This document shows positions 50,040 to 59,154 of a stretch of 64,000 nt of DNA, one piece after another. The translations under genes were made by a program, and so were the position numbers. Below the pieces are notes generated by a model, which did not search any database, was not told where the DNA came from, and worked only from the letters and a program-made list of their open reading frames with translations. The stretch's first letter is position 1; each line of letters opens with the position of its first letter. Source of the DNA: Actinomycetes bacterium (GTDB lineage Bacteria; Actinomycetota; Thermoleophilia; Gaiellales; Gaiellaceae); assembly GCA_026708005.1 (NCBI GenBank), contig JAPOVR010000107.1, positions 1 through 64,000 on the forward strand, in the 5' to 3' direction.

Positions 50040-50498
50040 GAGCGCGCACGCAGCCGCCCTGCCGCAGCCGCGTTGCCGGAACACGGCGAAGAGCGCTCGC
50101 AACCGACCCTCGCCTGAGCCATGAGCCGAACCGCCCCGCAATGGACCCCTGCCGCGACTATGACGAGAGCCGCCCAGCACTCAGCCGGCGCCTGAGCTGC
50201 GATCAGAGCCGCCCCGAGTGCGCGCGAAGGGTGCGCAGGGAGACAGGAAGAACGTCTCGCCACGTACTGCTCGGGTGGCCCGCGCGAAGCCGCCGCTCGC
50301 ACAGTGCGGTGGGGCGCCCCTTGTGTTGCGTCTCGAAAGCGACCTTGAGTGCACAACAGCCCGCGACGGGCGTCGGAGCCTCGGTTTGTCCGCGCCCGCC
50401 GTTCTCGCACTGCTGTCCGCTAGACGGGGGCCGCCGCCGCACTCGTTCCGCTCGATACCCCAGCCCCTCGGAAGAACGACGGAACAACGTGCTCCGCA

Positions 50499-51617
50499 TC
50501 AGGAGGAACGCTCGGCAGGTGGCCAGACGGTCCCCGCCGAGATGATCGTGCCCGAGGCCACGTCGGCCCGCAGCACGCAGCCGTTGCCGACGATCGCGCC
50601 TGCGCCGATGCGAAGACCGACAGGTGCCGTCACTCCCATACCTACCAACACTTCGCCACCCACCTCGACCTCCCCGGCCAGGATGGCACCAGGAGCAATG
50701 TGCGAGTACTCACCGATCACGCAGTCGTGCGAGACAACAGCCCCGGAGTTGATGATCACCCCGCGGCCGATGCGAGCGTCGGCGCCGATCACGACGCCCG
50801 CGAACACCTGAACGCCCGGCTCGAGGCGCGCCGAGGAGGCAACCGAGGCACCGGGATCGACGACCGTCGCTAACTCGAAGCCCTCGGCCCGGAGCACATC
50901 GAAGATCGCGGCGCGCTCGTGCATGCGCCCAATCGCACCCACAGCGTTAAGGGCGAGCCGAAGCCCGGCCGAGCGCAGCGGCGAGAGGTACTCGCGCCCA
51001 CCGAGGATCGGCACGCCGAGCAGCTCGGTGCGCTCGCCAGGCTGGTCGTCCAGCACGCAGAGCGGCTCAAGCTCGTCACCCGCGCGGAGCAGCTCGATCA
51101 GCGACTTGGCATGGCCGCCGGCGCCGAAGATGACCGCGGTCAGGTCGTGGACGGCGGCGGACAGTCCCTCATCCAGCTCGACCTCGCCCGCGGCCTCTTC
51201 GATCAGCGCCTGCACGTCGGCCTCGGTCACGAAGCGATGTGTGGGCAAGAGCGAAAGATCGACGTCGTTCTCGCGAGCGAGCCTCTCGGCCTTTCGCGTC
51301 ATCTTGAGGCCCCTCGGCGTCGCTACCGCCGGCCGAGCCGTGACCTGCGAGGCGGCTGGCGCCGACTCGTAGAGCTCGCAGATCACATCGCCCGCGGTCA
51401 CTCGCTCATCGAGGGTCACCCTCAGCCCACCGACGTACCCCTCGAGGTGCGACTCGACGACAACCGTCGCCTTGCTCGTCTCGAGTGTGCAGACAGCCGT
51501 GCCCTGCACAACGTGCGAAGAGTGCTCGACGGCGATCTCGACAACCTGCGCCTCGGGCTCGTTGGGGTTGATCAGCGGAGCAACGATCTGCCCCAGCACC
51601 TTCGGTGTGCTGCTCAT
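50499..51617 (-). CDS. Lipoyl/PSBD-fused PglD-like sugar O-acyltransferase
   Basis: 372 residues, three parts. First a biotinyl/lipoyl domain (about 5-85) with the lipoylation-type motif LETSKA; second a peripheral subunit-binding-like segment (about 98-140, TPRGLKMTRKAERLARENDV, LPTHRFVTEADV); third a PglD/NeuD-type domain (about 158-372) with VIFGAGGHAKSLIELLRAGD and left-handed beta-helix hexapeptides (VVIGADARIGRGVIINSGAV). The last family acetylates sugars. The first two belong to 2-oxoacid dehydrogenase E2 proteins, so the fusion is odd. The ATG at 51617 overlaps the sulfotransferase stop. Confidence 0.82.
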   Translation of the reverse strand: MSSTPKVLGQIVAPLINPNEPEAQVVEIAVEHSSHVVQGTAVCTLETSKATVVVESHLEGYVGGLRVTLDERVTAGDVICELYESAPAASQVTARPAVATPRGLKMTRKAERLARENDVDLSLLPTHRFVTEADVQALIEEAAGEVELDEGLSAAVHDLTAVIFGAGGHAKSLIELLRAGDELEPLCVLDDQPGERTELLGVPILGGREYLSPLRSAGLRLALNAVGAIGRMHERAAIFDVLRAEGFELATVVDPGASVASSARLEPGVQVFAGVVIGADARIGRGVIINSGAVVSHDCVIGEYSHIAPGAILAGEVEVGGEVLVGMGVTAPVGLRIGAGAIVGNGCVLRADVASGTIISAGTVWPPAERSS

Positions 51618-52636
51618 CGCTGTGCCAGGCCAGACCCCGCCTCCGAGCACGACGCGAGCGCTTCCTCGACCTGAGAGCCGAACTCGGCCCTGACGTCGTC
51701 GACGACGTGGCGCTCGAAGTGCGGCAGCGACGTCCTCCGCCACGCCGGCGTATGGCCGTGCGAAGCGAGCAGGTCGCGGGTCTGCGCCAGCACGCTCATC
51801 GGATCGGCACAAAGCTCTTCATAGCGAACTGTCGCGACCCGCTCGGGTCCAAGCCGGGCTGCGGCGTCCTCGAGGGTTCGCTCGAGCCGCAGCACCTGCA
51901 AGGCAACCTGTCGCGCGGGGGGCTCCTCCTCGAGCCACGACGGGCCGCCGGGCCGTAGCGATGCCCATCGTTCGTACGTCCCGAACATGCCCATGCGCAT
52001 GCGCAGCAACGAGAGCGCGGTCTCCGCCGGATCGCGGCGGATCCACACCATACATGTCCTCGGCATCGATCGGACGGCAGCTTCGAGATGCCACATCAGC
52101 AGCATCGGCTTGAACGCCATCGGCTTTCCCGCAACGGCTGCCATGTTGACGATGACGCGGCACAGCCCAGGCCAGTCGATGGTGGCTTCGTGCTCGGGAG
52201 GACGCTCACAGAGGTCCGGGTAGCGCAGGTGCGCATTCCAGAAGTAGCCGAACTCGTGCGGCTCGGCGATCCCAGCGGTGCGCCCGAAGGTGGAGCCAAA
52301 CGACGAGGCGGCGTTGTCCACTCCCAGCTTCTGAGCGAGCAGCAGGCCGTACACGGGCGCTCGCCAGAACGCCGCGACGAGGTTCGTGACGTAGGCAACG
52401 TCGAGGCCGTGAGCGATCGTCTGGTAGAGCAACGTCGTTCCCGACCTCGGGACGCCCACCACGTGCAGGGTCGGGAGCTCCTCGTCCACGTCTGCGTAGT
52501 CAGCATCCGCGTACGGCGCGAGCACCGAGTTCAGATGCTCCAGGAACCGTTCGGCGGCGGGGTCCTTCGAGAACGGGTCGGCAAGCGGCGGATCGCAGCG
52601 CCGCTCGCGTGCATGCTGGACAGGAGCAGAGGCCAT
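51614..52636 (-). CDS. Sulfotransferase family protein (2)
   Basis: 340 residues. Phosphosulfate loop LHVVGVPRSGTTLLYQTIAH near residue 60 and RTCMVWIRRDPAETALSLLRM for the 3'-phosphate contact. Probably modifies the same surface glycan or a lipid. Not closely similar to the first sulfotransferase by eye. Overlaps the acyltransferase fusion by four bases (ATGA). Confidence 0.82.
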   Translation of the reverse strand: MASAPVQHARERRCDPPLADPFSKDPAAERFLEHLNSVLAPYADADYADVDEELPTLHVVGVPRSGTTLLYQTIAHGLDVAYVTNLVAAFWRAPVYGLLLAQKLGVDNAASSFGSTFGRTAGIAEPHEFGYFWNAHLRYPDLCERPPEHEATIDWPGLCRVIVNMAAVAGKPMAFKPMLLMWHLEAAVRSMPRTCMVWIRRDPAETALSLLRMRMGMFGTYERWASLRPGGPSWLEEEPPARQVALQVLRLERTLEDAAARLGPERVATVRYEELCADPMSVLAQTRDLLASHGHTPAWRRTSLPHFERHVVDDVRAEFGSQVEEALASCSEAGSGLAQR

Positions 52637-53003
52637 AGCGCACGTACCAGCCTAGTCTTCGCTGGGTACGAGAGTCGACCGTGGCTTGGCGCGGTGCAAG
52701 CCGCCACAGGCCGCCACGAAAGCCACGAAGGGCAGCCCGCCCCCCACCCACCACCCGGGGAAGAGTAGCCCAGAAAAGCGCAGGGATTGCGCGCGATCTG
52801 TCACAGAAGCGTCACGAAACCGCACCCACTCTGCGCGGGCACTACAGCCGCTGGAGTGCGGGTTGGTCACTGGGTCGCGGCTGGCCGACCTCTGTCCCGC
52901 GCACCGAGGGCCACAGGATCATCCCAAGCTTGGACAGCTGCGCGGGCAGCCCAGCGCAGGAGCGCACGCTCGAACAGCGAACGGACGTAGGGAGCTCCGC
53001 GCA
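52637..53003. other. Non-coding gap with copy F
   Basis: 367 bases between divergent genes; about 108 of them are copy F. No other feature seen. Confidence 0.5.
52730..52837 (-). repeat. Interspersed repeat, copy F
   Basis: Minus orientation, close to consensus: GTGAC-N6-GTGAC, hairpin GCGCA-ATCCC-TGCGC, CTACTCTTCCCCGGGT, G-tract and GGGCTGCCC. Same strand as, and upstream of, sulfotransferase 2. Confidence 0.9.
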
Positions 53004-53210
53004 ATGCTGACCGACGGCACCCCTGATCTCGTCTTCTACGGCCTCCTAAGCCACGACACCGAGCGTGTCGTCGTGTTCTTCCCAACCGCTGAGGAAGCCG
53101 AGCGCGTGCGCTCGGAGGTGCTTCAGGACGAGCCCAGCTGGGGCTCGTCGCTGGAGGTCGTCCGCGTCGACTTCGGCGGCGGAACCGTCGTCGAGCCCGC
53201 CTGGTCGTAG
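53004..53210 (+). CDS. Small hypothetical protein
   Basis: 68 residues, MLTDGTPDLVFYGLLSHDTE then VVVFFPTAEEAERVRSEVLQ and ending VEPAWS. Regular alpha/beta pattern and plausible codon use suggest a real gene. No family is recognised. It stands alone between repeat copy F and the RraA gene. Confidence 0.55.
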   Translation: MLTDGTPDLVFYGLLSHDTERVVVFFPTAEEAERVRSEVLQDEPSWGSSLEVVRVDFGGGTVVEPAWS

Positions 53211-53495
53211 AGACACAGGCCAGCTCGAGCGAGGTCATGACATGGCCTATGAGCCGGTCGCGAGCGGGTCTGGTCGCAGCAGCCGGTGCCGTCGCAGACA
53301 GCACGGAGGCCCCGTGCGCAGTGGACGCTCGATCCCCGCAGCCCGGGTGGGGCGTTGAGGTTGGGACTCAGAGGGTACGCCGGACCAGGTGCAGCGTGGT
53401 CAATGACCCCCACACAACCCCGGTGGGGCGGAAGCGTCCCCCGCCGGCGTCGGCAAGCGCAGCATCGTGAATCGAGAACACCGATACTGCAGCCA

Positions 53496-54176
53496 GTGAC
53501 CGACCCGATCGCCCACCGCCTCGCACTCGCCGACCGCTTCCGCGCCCTGGCGACGCCGGACGTCGCGGACGGGCTCGATCGGCTGGGCCACCGCGAGCAG
53601 ACCGCGGAGGGCATCGTGCGGATGTGGGACGACTGTTCGCGGATCGCCGGACGCGTGATGCCGATCCTGCTCGGGCCAGAGTTCACCTACTCGACAACGA
53701 TCGGCACGCTTGAGGCAATCGCCGAGTGCGAGCCTGGCGATGTCCTCGTGTTCGCCAACGGCGGCCGATCAGGCCTCAACTCGTTCGGCAGCATCGCCGC
53801 GCTCTGCGCCGAGCGCGCGGGCATTGTCGGGACGGTCATCGACGGCGTGACGCGCGATCTCGACGACATGCGCGCCCAGACGTTCCCCCTTTTCGCACGG
53901 GGCGTCACCACGACCACCGTCCGCGAGCGCACGGGCTTTGGCGGATTCGGCAAGCCGATTCGATGCTCGGGCATCGACGTGGCGTCGGGAGACTGGGTTG
54001 TCGCCGACGGAAGCGGCACCATCTTCATCCCAGGGGACGACGTCGAAGAGGTGCTCGTGGGCGCCGAGAACGCCCGCAGCTACGAGCGGGCACTGCGGCA
54101 GCGCATTCTGCAGGGCGAAGACCCCGTGCAGGCACACCAAGCGATGCGCTACGACCAGTACGGCACGCCCAGCTGA
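53496..54176 (+). CDS. RraA-family protein (HMG aldolase-like)
   Basis: 226 residues. Core motifs TPDVADGLDRLG, GDVLVFANGGRSG and GIVGTVIDGVTRDLDDMR match the RraA/HMG aldolase fold, where the Arg-Asp pair binds a divalent metal with an oxoacid. Could be a 4-hydroxy-4-methyl-2-oxoglutarate aldolase or oxaloacetate decarboxylase. The GTG at 53496 trims a basic, non-conserved upstream extension. Next to hydantoinase genes, hinting at a degradative role. Confidence 0.85.
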   Translation: MTDPIAHRLALADRFRALATPDVADGLDRLGHREQTAEGIVRMWDDCSRIAGRVMPILLGPEFTYSTTIGTLEAIAECEPGDVLVFANGGRSGLNSFGSIAALCAERAGIVGTVIDGVTRDLDDMRAQTFPLFARGVTTTTVRERTGFGGFGKPIRCSGIDVASGDWVVADGSGTIFIPGDDVEEVLVGAENARSYERALRQRILQGEDPVQAHQAMRYDQYGTPS

Positions 54177-54824
54177 CAGCCTCGGCTACCTGCCGCCCGA
54201 TCTCCGGCGCAGCCCCGCAGCCACAGGACCTCAGCAACGTTCGCTGTGGCGCAGGCTGGCCCCGGCGCGGCCAGGTGCCACGTGTGCGCATTGGGATGGG
54301 CTGTTCTCGCAGAGCGCCTCGGAGGCCGGGCCAGAGAGCCTTCCAGCGCCAGGACAGGGGGCGGAAGCTGGCTGGTGATGCGCTGTCGGCCTTGCCACGC
54401 GCCCAGGCCCTCCTCCCTCTGGGCTTCGCGGCTCCTCGGCCGAGGCCTGGCCGAGCAGGGTTGGCACAGTTTCGTGACGCTTCTGTGGCAGATAGCGCGC
54501 AATCCGTGCGCTTTTCTGGGCTACTCTCCCCCGGGTGGTGGGTGGGGGCGGGCTGCCCTTTTGCGGTGTTCGTACCTGCTCGACGACTCGCAACGCCCCA
54601 GGAGCGCCGCTAAGCGGCCGCACGCCGGGCTCCACACCAAGCCGCCGAGCCGGGACATCACGTAGAGACACGTCCCGAGGCACCGCCGCCTTCGTCTTCG
54701 CCGCTGACCACGGTTCTGTGCCAAAAAGCGGATCTCTCCCAGCGGCTTCACCAGCAGCCTCGTGCAGGAAAGCGGATAGGCTCCGCCGACGCCGCAGAGC
54801 CCTCCAGCACGCTGCGCCCGCCCG
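54177..54824. other. Non-coding gap with copy G
   Basis: 648 bases between rraA-like and hyuA, holding copy G. No other gene is supported. Confidence 0.5.
54455..54561 (+). repeat. Interspersed repeat, copy G
   Basis: Plus orientation: GGTTGGCACAG, GTGAC-N6-GTGGC, hairpin GCGCA-ATCCG-TGCGC, CTACTCTCCCCCGGGT, G-tract and GGGCTGCCC. Upstream of hyuA on the same strand. Confidence 0.9.
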
Positions 54825-56945
54825 ATGAGCCCGATGAAAGATACCCCGTCCGCGCCAAGCGCTCAATCCGTGCGTTTGGGAATCGACATCGGCGGCACCT
54901 TCACAGACCTCACTCTCATCGATGACGCAACGGGCGAGCTCGCTATCAACAAGAGCCTGACCACCCCTGAGAACCCGTCGCTCGCCGTCGAGGAGGTCGC
55001 GCGAGCCGGGCTTGAAGCGGCCGGTGCGGCCGCAGAAGCCGTGCATTCCGTGATCCACGGCACGACGCTCGTCGCAAACTCCATCATCGAGCGCACGGGG
55101 GACCGCACCGCGCTGATCACTACCAAGGGCTTTCGAGACGCGCTTGAGATCGGGCGTGAGCATCGCTATGACATGTACGACCTCTTTCTCGAGAACCCAC
55201 GGCCCCTCGTGCCACGCTACCTGCGGCTCGAGGTCGATGAGCGAATCCTCTCCGACGGAAGCGTGCTCACGCCGCTCCGGCCTGAGGAGGTCGAAGCACT
55301 AGCGGCCGAGCTCATCGAGAACGAGGTGGGCGCGGTCGCGGTATCCCTGCTGCACTCCTACAAGAACGACGCCCACGAGCGGGCCGTGGCAGCTGTGCTC
55401 GCGGAGATCGCCCCGGACCTGCGGGTCTCGCTCTCCTCGGATGTCGCCGCTGAGCTGAAGGAGTTCCAGCGCACCTCGACCACGGTCTGCAACGTGTACG
55501 TCCAGGGCCTCGTCGATCGCTACCTCGGCGAGCTTGAGCGGCGGCTCAGGTCGATTGGCATCGACGCGGCTCTCCTCGTCATGCTCAGCTCGGGAGGTGT
55601 GGCAACCGTCGACACCGGGAAGCGCTATCCCGTTCGTATTCTCGAGTCGGGGCCGGCCGGAGGCGCGCTCGCCGCCGCCTCGCTAGGCCAGCGTGCCGGC
55701 CACGACGACCTCCTGTCATTCGACATGGGCGGAACGACGGCCAAGCTTTGTGTTGTCGAGGAAGGACGGCCGCTAACCACACCTGAGTTCGAGGTTGATC
55801 GAGCCTATCGCTTCAAGAAGGGCTCGGGGCTCCCAGTCCGGATTCCGGTGATCGACATGGTGGAGATCGGAGCCGGGGGCGGCTCAATTGCGCGCATCGA
55901 TCCCCTCGGGCTCCTGCGCGTGGGACCCCAGAGCGCAGGCGCCAACCCAGGCCCGGCCTGCTACGGATACGGCAGCACCGAACCAACCGTTACAGACGCC
56001 GACGTCGTCCTCGGCTACGTCGACCCCGCCTCGTTCCTCGGCGGCCGCATGCGGCTCGACATCGAGGCAGCCCGCGAGGCGATTCGCGAGCATGTGGCCG
56101 AGCCGCTCGGCCTCGACGTGACCGAGGCGGCCTGGGGCATCCACCAGATCGTCAACGAGAGCATGGCGAGCGCGGCGCGGGTGCACCTCACCGAGCGCGG
56201 CAAGGACCAGCGAGCGTTCCCGATCTTCGCCTTCGGAGGCGCGGGGCCGGTCCACGCCTACGGCGTGGGCTCGCTGCTCGACAGCCCGTCGGTGATCGTG
56301 CCGCTCGGCGCAGGAGTCGGCTCAACGCTGGGCTTCCTCGCCGCGCCGCTCGTGTTCGACTACGTCCGCACGTCGCTGGAGCGGCTCGACGAGACCGACT
56401 GGGCGCGAGCAAACAGTCTGCTGGACGAGATGAGCAGCGAGGGCATCGCCGTGCTGGAGAGCTCAGGAGTCTCGCGCGAGGAGATCTCGATCGAGCGGCG
56501 CGCCGACCTGCGCTACGTCGGCCAGGGCCACGAGGTCAGCGTGCCGCTGCCTGACGGCCGCCTCGACGAGCGTGCGCTGCCCGCCATCATCGAGGCGTTC
56601 GAGCGCGTCTACGCAGAGCTCTACGGGCGTGTTGCACCCGAGCTCGCGACCGAGGCGCTCAACTGGCGAGTGGCGCTCAGCGGCCCTCAGCCGCCGCTCG
56701 CGGGCGGGGAGACCGGCCAGGAGGGGTCGGACTCCGACGCCTCTCCGAAGAGCCGCCGCCCTGTCTACTTCAACGAGCTAGGTGGATACGAGGACACGCC
56801 CGTCTACGACCGCTATACCCTCCCGGCCGGCGCGCAGCTTGCGGGGCCGGCCATCGTCGAGGAGCGTGAGTCGACGGCCGTCATCGGTCCGCGCGCGAGC
56901 ATCGAGGTCGACAGGCTTGGCAACCTGACGTGCACCTATGACTAG
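54825..56945 (+). CDS. hyuA: Hydantoinase/oxoprolinase subunit A
   Basis: 706 residues, ASKHA fold. N-terminal LGIDIGGTFTDLTLIDDATG and VIHGTTLVANSIIERTGDRT, middle DMGGTTAKLCVVEEG, and FAFGGAGPVHAYGVG match HyuA. ATP-dependent hydrolysis of hydantoins, 5-oxoproline or acetone-type carboxylation; the exact substrate cannot be told. Overlaps hyuB by eight bases. Confidence 0.93.
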   Translation: MSPMKDTPSAPSAQSVRLGIDIGGTFTDLTLIDDATGELAINKSLTTPENPSLAVEEVARAGLEAAGAAAEAVHSVIHGTTLVANSIIERTGDRTALITTKGFRDALEIGREHRYDMYDLFLENPRPLVPRYLRLEVDERILSDGSVLTPLRPEEVEALAAELIENEVGAVAVSLLHSYKNDAHERAVAAVLAEIAPDLRVSLSSDVAAELKEFQRTSTTVCNVYVQGLVDRYLGELERRLRSIGIDAALLVMLSSGGVATVDTGKRYPVRILESGPAGGALAAASLGQRAGHDDLLSFDMGGTTAKLCVVEEGRPLTTPEFEVDRAYRFKKGSGLPVRIPVIDMVEIGAGGGSIARIDPLGLLRVGPQSAGANPGPACYGYGSTEPTVTDADVVLGYVDPASFLGGRMRLDIEAAREAIREHVAEPLGLDVTEAAWGIHQIVNESMASAARVHLTERGKDQRAFPIFAFGGAGPVHAYGVGSLLDSPSVIVPLGAGVGSTLGFLAAPLVFDYVRTSLERLDETDWARANSLLDEMSSEGIAVLESSGVSREEISIERRADLRYVGQGHEVSVPLPDGRLDERALPAIIEAFERVYAELYGRVAPELATEALNWRVALSGPQPPLAGGETGQEGSDSDASPKSRRPVYFNELGGYEDTPVYDRYTLPAGAQLAGPAIVEERESTAVIGPRASIEVDRLGNLTCTYD

Positions 56946-58692
56946 CGACCGCGGCACCACACTGGACGCGATCGGGCTCGAGGTTCTCTGGAACCGCCTG
57001 ATCTCGGTCTGCAACGAGCAGGCCGCCGCGCTGATCCGGACGTCGTTCTCGACGGTCCTGCGCGAGTCCGAAGACCTCTCGGCAGGCGTCTTCGATGCGC
57101 GCGGCAACATGATCGCCCAGTCGGTCACCGGCACGCCGGGGCACATCAACTCGATGGCCACCTCGATGCGCCACTTCCTTCGGGTGTTCCCGACCGAGGA
57201 GCTGGTGCCCGCCGATATCCTGATCACAAACGACCCGTGGTTTACGTCGGGTCAGCTGAACGACCTGACGATCGTGACGCCCGTGTTCCTGGGCGAGCGG
57301 GTCGTGGCGTTCTTCGGCAACACGTGCCATGCAGCCGACATCGGCGGGCGAGGCCTGGCCGCAGACGCGCGCGACGTGTACGAGGAAGGCCTCGCGATTC
57401 CGATCATGAAGCTCTACGAGCGCGGCGAGCCAAACCGCGACCTGTTTGCGCTCATCGAGGAGAACGTCCGCACACCAGACGTGATCCTGGGCGATATCCA
57501 CGCCCAAGTCGCGTGCAACGACGTCGGCGGGCGCCGTCTGCTCGAGTTCATGGACGACTTCGGGCTCGAGACGATCGAGGACGTGAGCGATCAGATCCTC
57601 GACCGCTCGGAGGCAGCCATGCGCGATGCGTTTCGCGCGATGCCCGACGGGATCTACGAGAACGAGACCTTCTCAGACGGCTTCCTGGAGGACGACCCGA
57701 TCAGGCTTGCTTGCGCAATCGAGGTGGCCGACGACAGCATCGTGGTCGACTTCGATGGCACCTCGCCCGAGAGCAAGCTCGGCATCAACGTCGTCCTCAA
57801 CTACACGCTGGCGTACACGACGTTCTGTTTCAAGGCGGCAGTCAATCCAGAGGTGCCCAACAACGAGGGATCGTTCCGGCCCGTCGAGGTGCGCGCCCCC
57901 CCGGGCTGCATCCTCAATGCTCAGCGCCCCGCGCCGGTCGCCGGCCGCCATATCATCGGCCACCTCGTGCCGAACCTGCTCTTCGGGGCGCTCACCAAGA
58001 TCGTGCCAGAGCAGGTGACAGCCGAGGGTGCCGCGGGTATCTGGATTAGCCAGATGCGCGGCTTTGACGAACGAGGCCAGTTCACCTTCGCCCTCTTCAG
58101 CTGCGGCGGCACGGGCGCACGCCCCAACAAGGACGGGCTCGGCAACACGGGGTTCCCGAGCGGGGTCGCCGGCATCCCTGCTGAAGTGGTCGAGACGGTC
58201 TCGCCACTCATCCTACACCGACGCGAGATCCGGCAGGATTCGGGGGGACCCGGCACGTTCCGTGGCGGCGTCGGCCAGACGATGAGGGTCGGCCTCCTCT
58301 CGGCAAGCGACTGGATCGTCTCATCCCAGGCCGACCGCGTTCGCTTCCCGCCTCGCGGCTACCTCGGCGGTGCGGATGGAGCGAAAGGCGACTTCTGGCT
58401 CTCAGACGGCAGCCACGTCGACCCGAAACTCCAGCGGCGGCTCCCGCCCGAGGCCGAGATCTTCCTTTCCCTGCCGGGTGGAGGAGGCTACTACCCGCCG
58501 CTTGAGCGCGACCCGGACGCGGTGCTCCAGGATGTCGTTGAGGGCTACGTCTCAATCGAGGCGGCCGAGCGTGACTACGGCGTGGTCATCCGTCGCCTCA
58601 AGGATGTGGAGAAGCTGATCCACCTTCCCGAGGACTACGATCTCGACCTGGCCGCCACCCAGCGACTGCGGAACGAGCGGGCATGCGCCTAG
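56938..58692 (+). CDS. hyuB: Hydantoinase/oxoprolinase subunit B
   Basis: 584 residues. Diagnostic ESEDLSAGVFDARGNMIAQS, DILITNDPWFTSGQLNDLTI, and SGGPGTFRGGVGQTMRV near the C-terminus. Works as a heteromer with HyuA. Together with the RraA gene it forms a catabolic block set inside the polysaccharide region and bounded by repeat copies F and H. Confidence 0.93.
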   Translation: MTSDRGTTLDAIGLEVLWNRLISVCNEQAAALIRTSFSTVLRESEDLSAGVFDARGNMIAQSVTGTPGHINSMATSMRHFLRVFPTEELVPADILITNDPWFTSGQLNDLTIVTPVFLGERVVAFFGNTCHAADIGGRGLAADARDVYEEGLAIPIMKLYERGEPNRDLFALIEENVRTPDVILGDIHAQVACNDVGGRRLLEFMDDFGLETIEDVSDQILDRSEAAMRDAFRAMPDGIYENETFSDGFLEDDPIRLACAIEVADDSIVVDFDGTSPESKLGINVVLNYTLAYTTFCFKAAVNPEVPNNEGSFRPVEVRAPPGCILNAQRPAPVAGRHIIGHLVPNLLFGALTKIVPEQVTAEGAAGIWISQMRGFDERGQFTFALFSCGGTGARPNKDGLGNTGFPSGVAGIPAEVVETVSPLILHRREIRQDSGGPGTFRGGVGQTMRVGLLSASDWIVSSQADRVRFPPRGYLGGADGAKGDFWLSDGSHVDPKLQRRLPPEAEIFLSLPGGGGYYPPLERDPDAVLQDVVEGYVSIEAAERDYGVVIRRLKDVEKLIHLPEDYDLDLAATQRLRNERACA

Positions 58693-59154
58693 CCTGCGCC
58701 AGCCAGCCCAGGCCCTCCCGTCACCGCGCCTGCACCACCCCGGCGCGCCCCGTGCCAGCCCCTGCCCCCGGCGCGCCCGGGCGCGAGGCGCCGCAAAGGG
58801 CACCAGCGCCAGCCGCGGCCAAGGGCAGTCCGCCCCCCACCACCACCCAGGGGAGGGTAGCCCAGAAAAGCGCACAGCATTCGTGCAACTGTCACAAGAA
58901 TGTGACAAAACTGCACCAACGCTCCGCGGCCGCACCGGCCGGCCGTGCCTCCCGGCCGTGCCGACCCAACATGTAGCACTTTCCGAGCGAGGCCTCCTCG
59001 TGCCGCCTCCGCAGCCACGCCGTCTCTGGCCGCGTCCCCAGCTACACCGCCCGCCTGTCGCGCCGGCCGGCCACACTGCCCAGCCACGCCAGCCAGCCAC
59101 ACACCCCAGCCCCCTGCGGCGGGCACGACGCAAGCGCCCACTAGACTCGCCGGC
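58693..59154. other. Non-coding gap with copy H
   Basis: 462 bases before the asparagine synthetase gene. Left part is GC-rich; copy H follows, then a CCAGCCA-rich low-complexity stretch (about 59080-59115). No gene. Confidence 0.5.
58822..58926 (-). repeat. Interspersed repeat, copy H
   Basis: Minus orientation. The 5' motif is altered to GTCAC-N6-GTGAC, and the hairpin is GCAC-GAATGCT-GTGC, so both arms changed together while pairing was kept. CTACCCTCCCCTGGGT and the G-tract follow. Confidence 0.85.

Larger units (their letters stand above)
49390..50498. other. Long non-coding gap with copy E and an 81-bp duplication
   Basis: 1.1 kb between convergent genes. Contains interspersed repeat copy E and two similar 81-base segments (49832-49912 and 49959-50039). 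No gene is supported on either strand. Confidence 0.55.

Noticed and set aside
53211-53495. N-terminal extension of the RraA-like protein
   Set aside because: The upstream in-frame residues are basic and unlike the family; GTG 53496 begins where homology starts.
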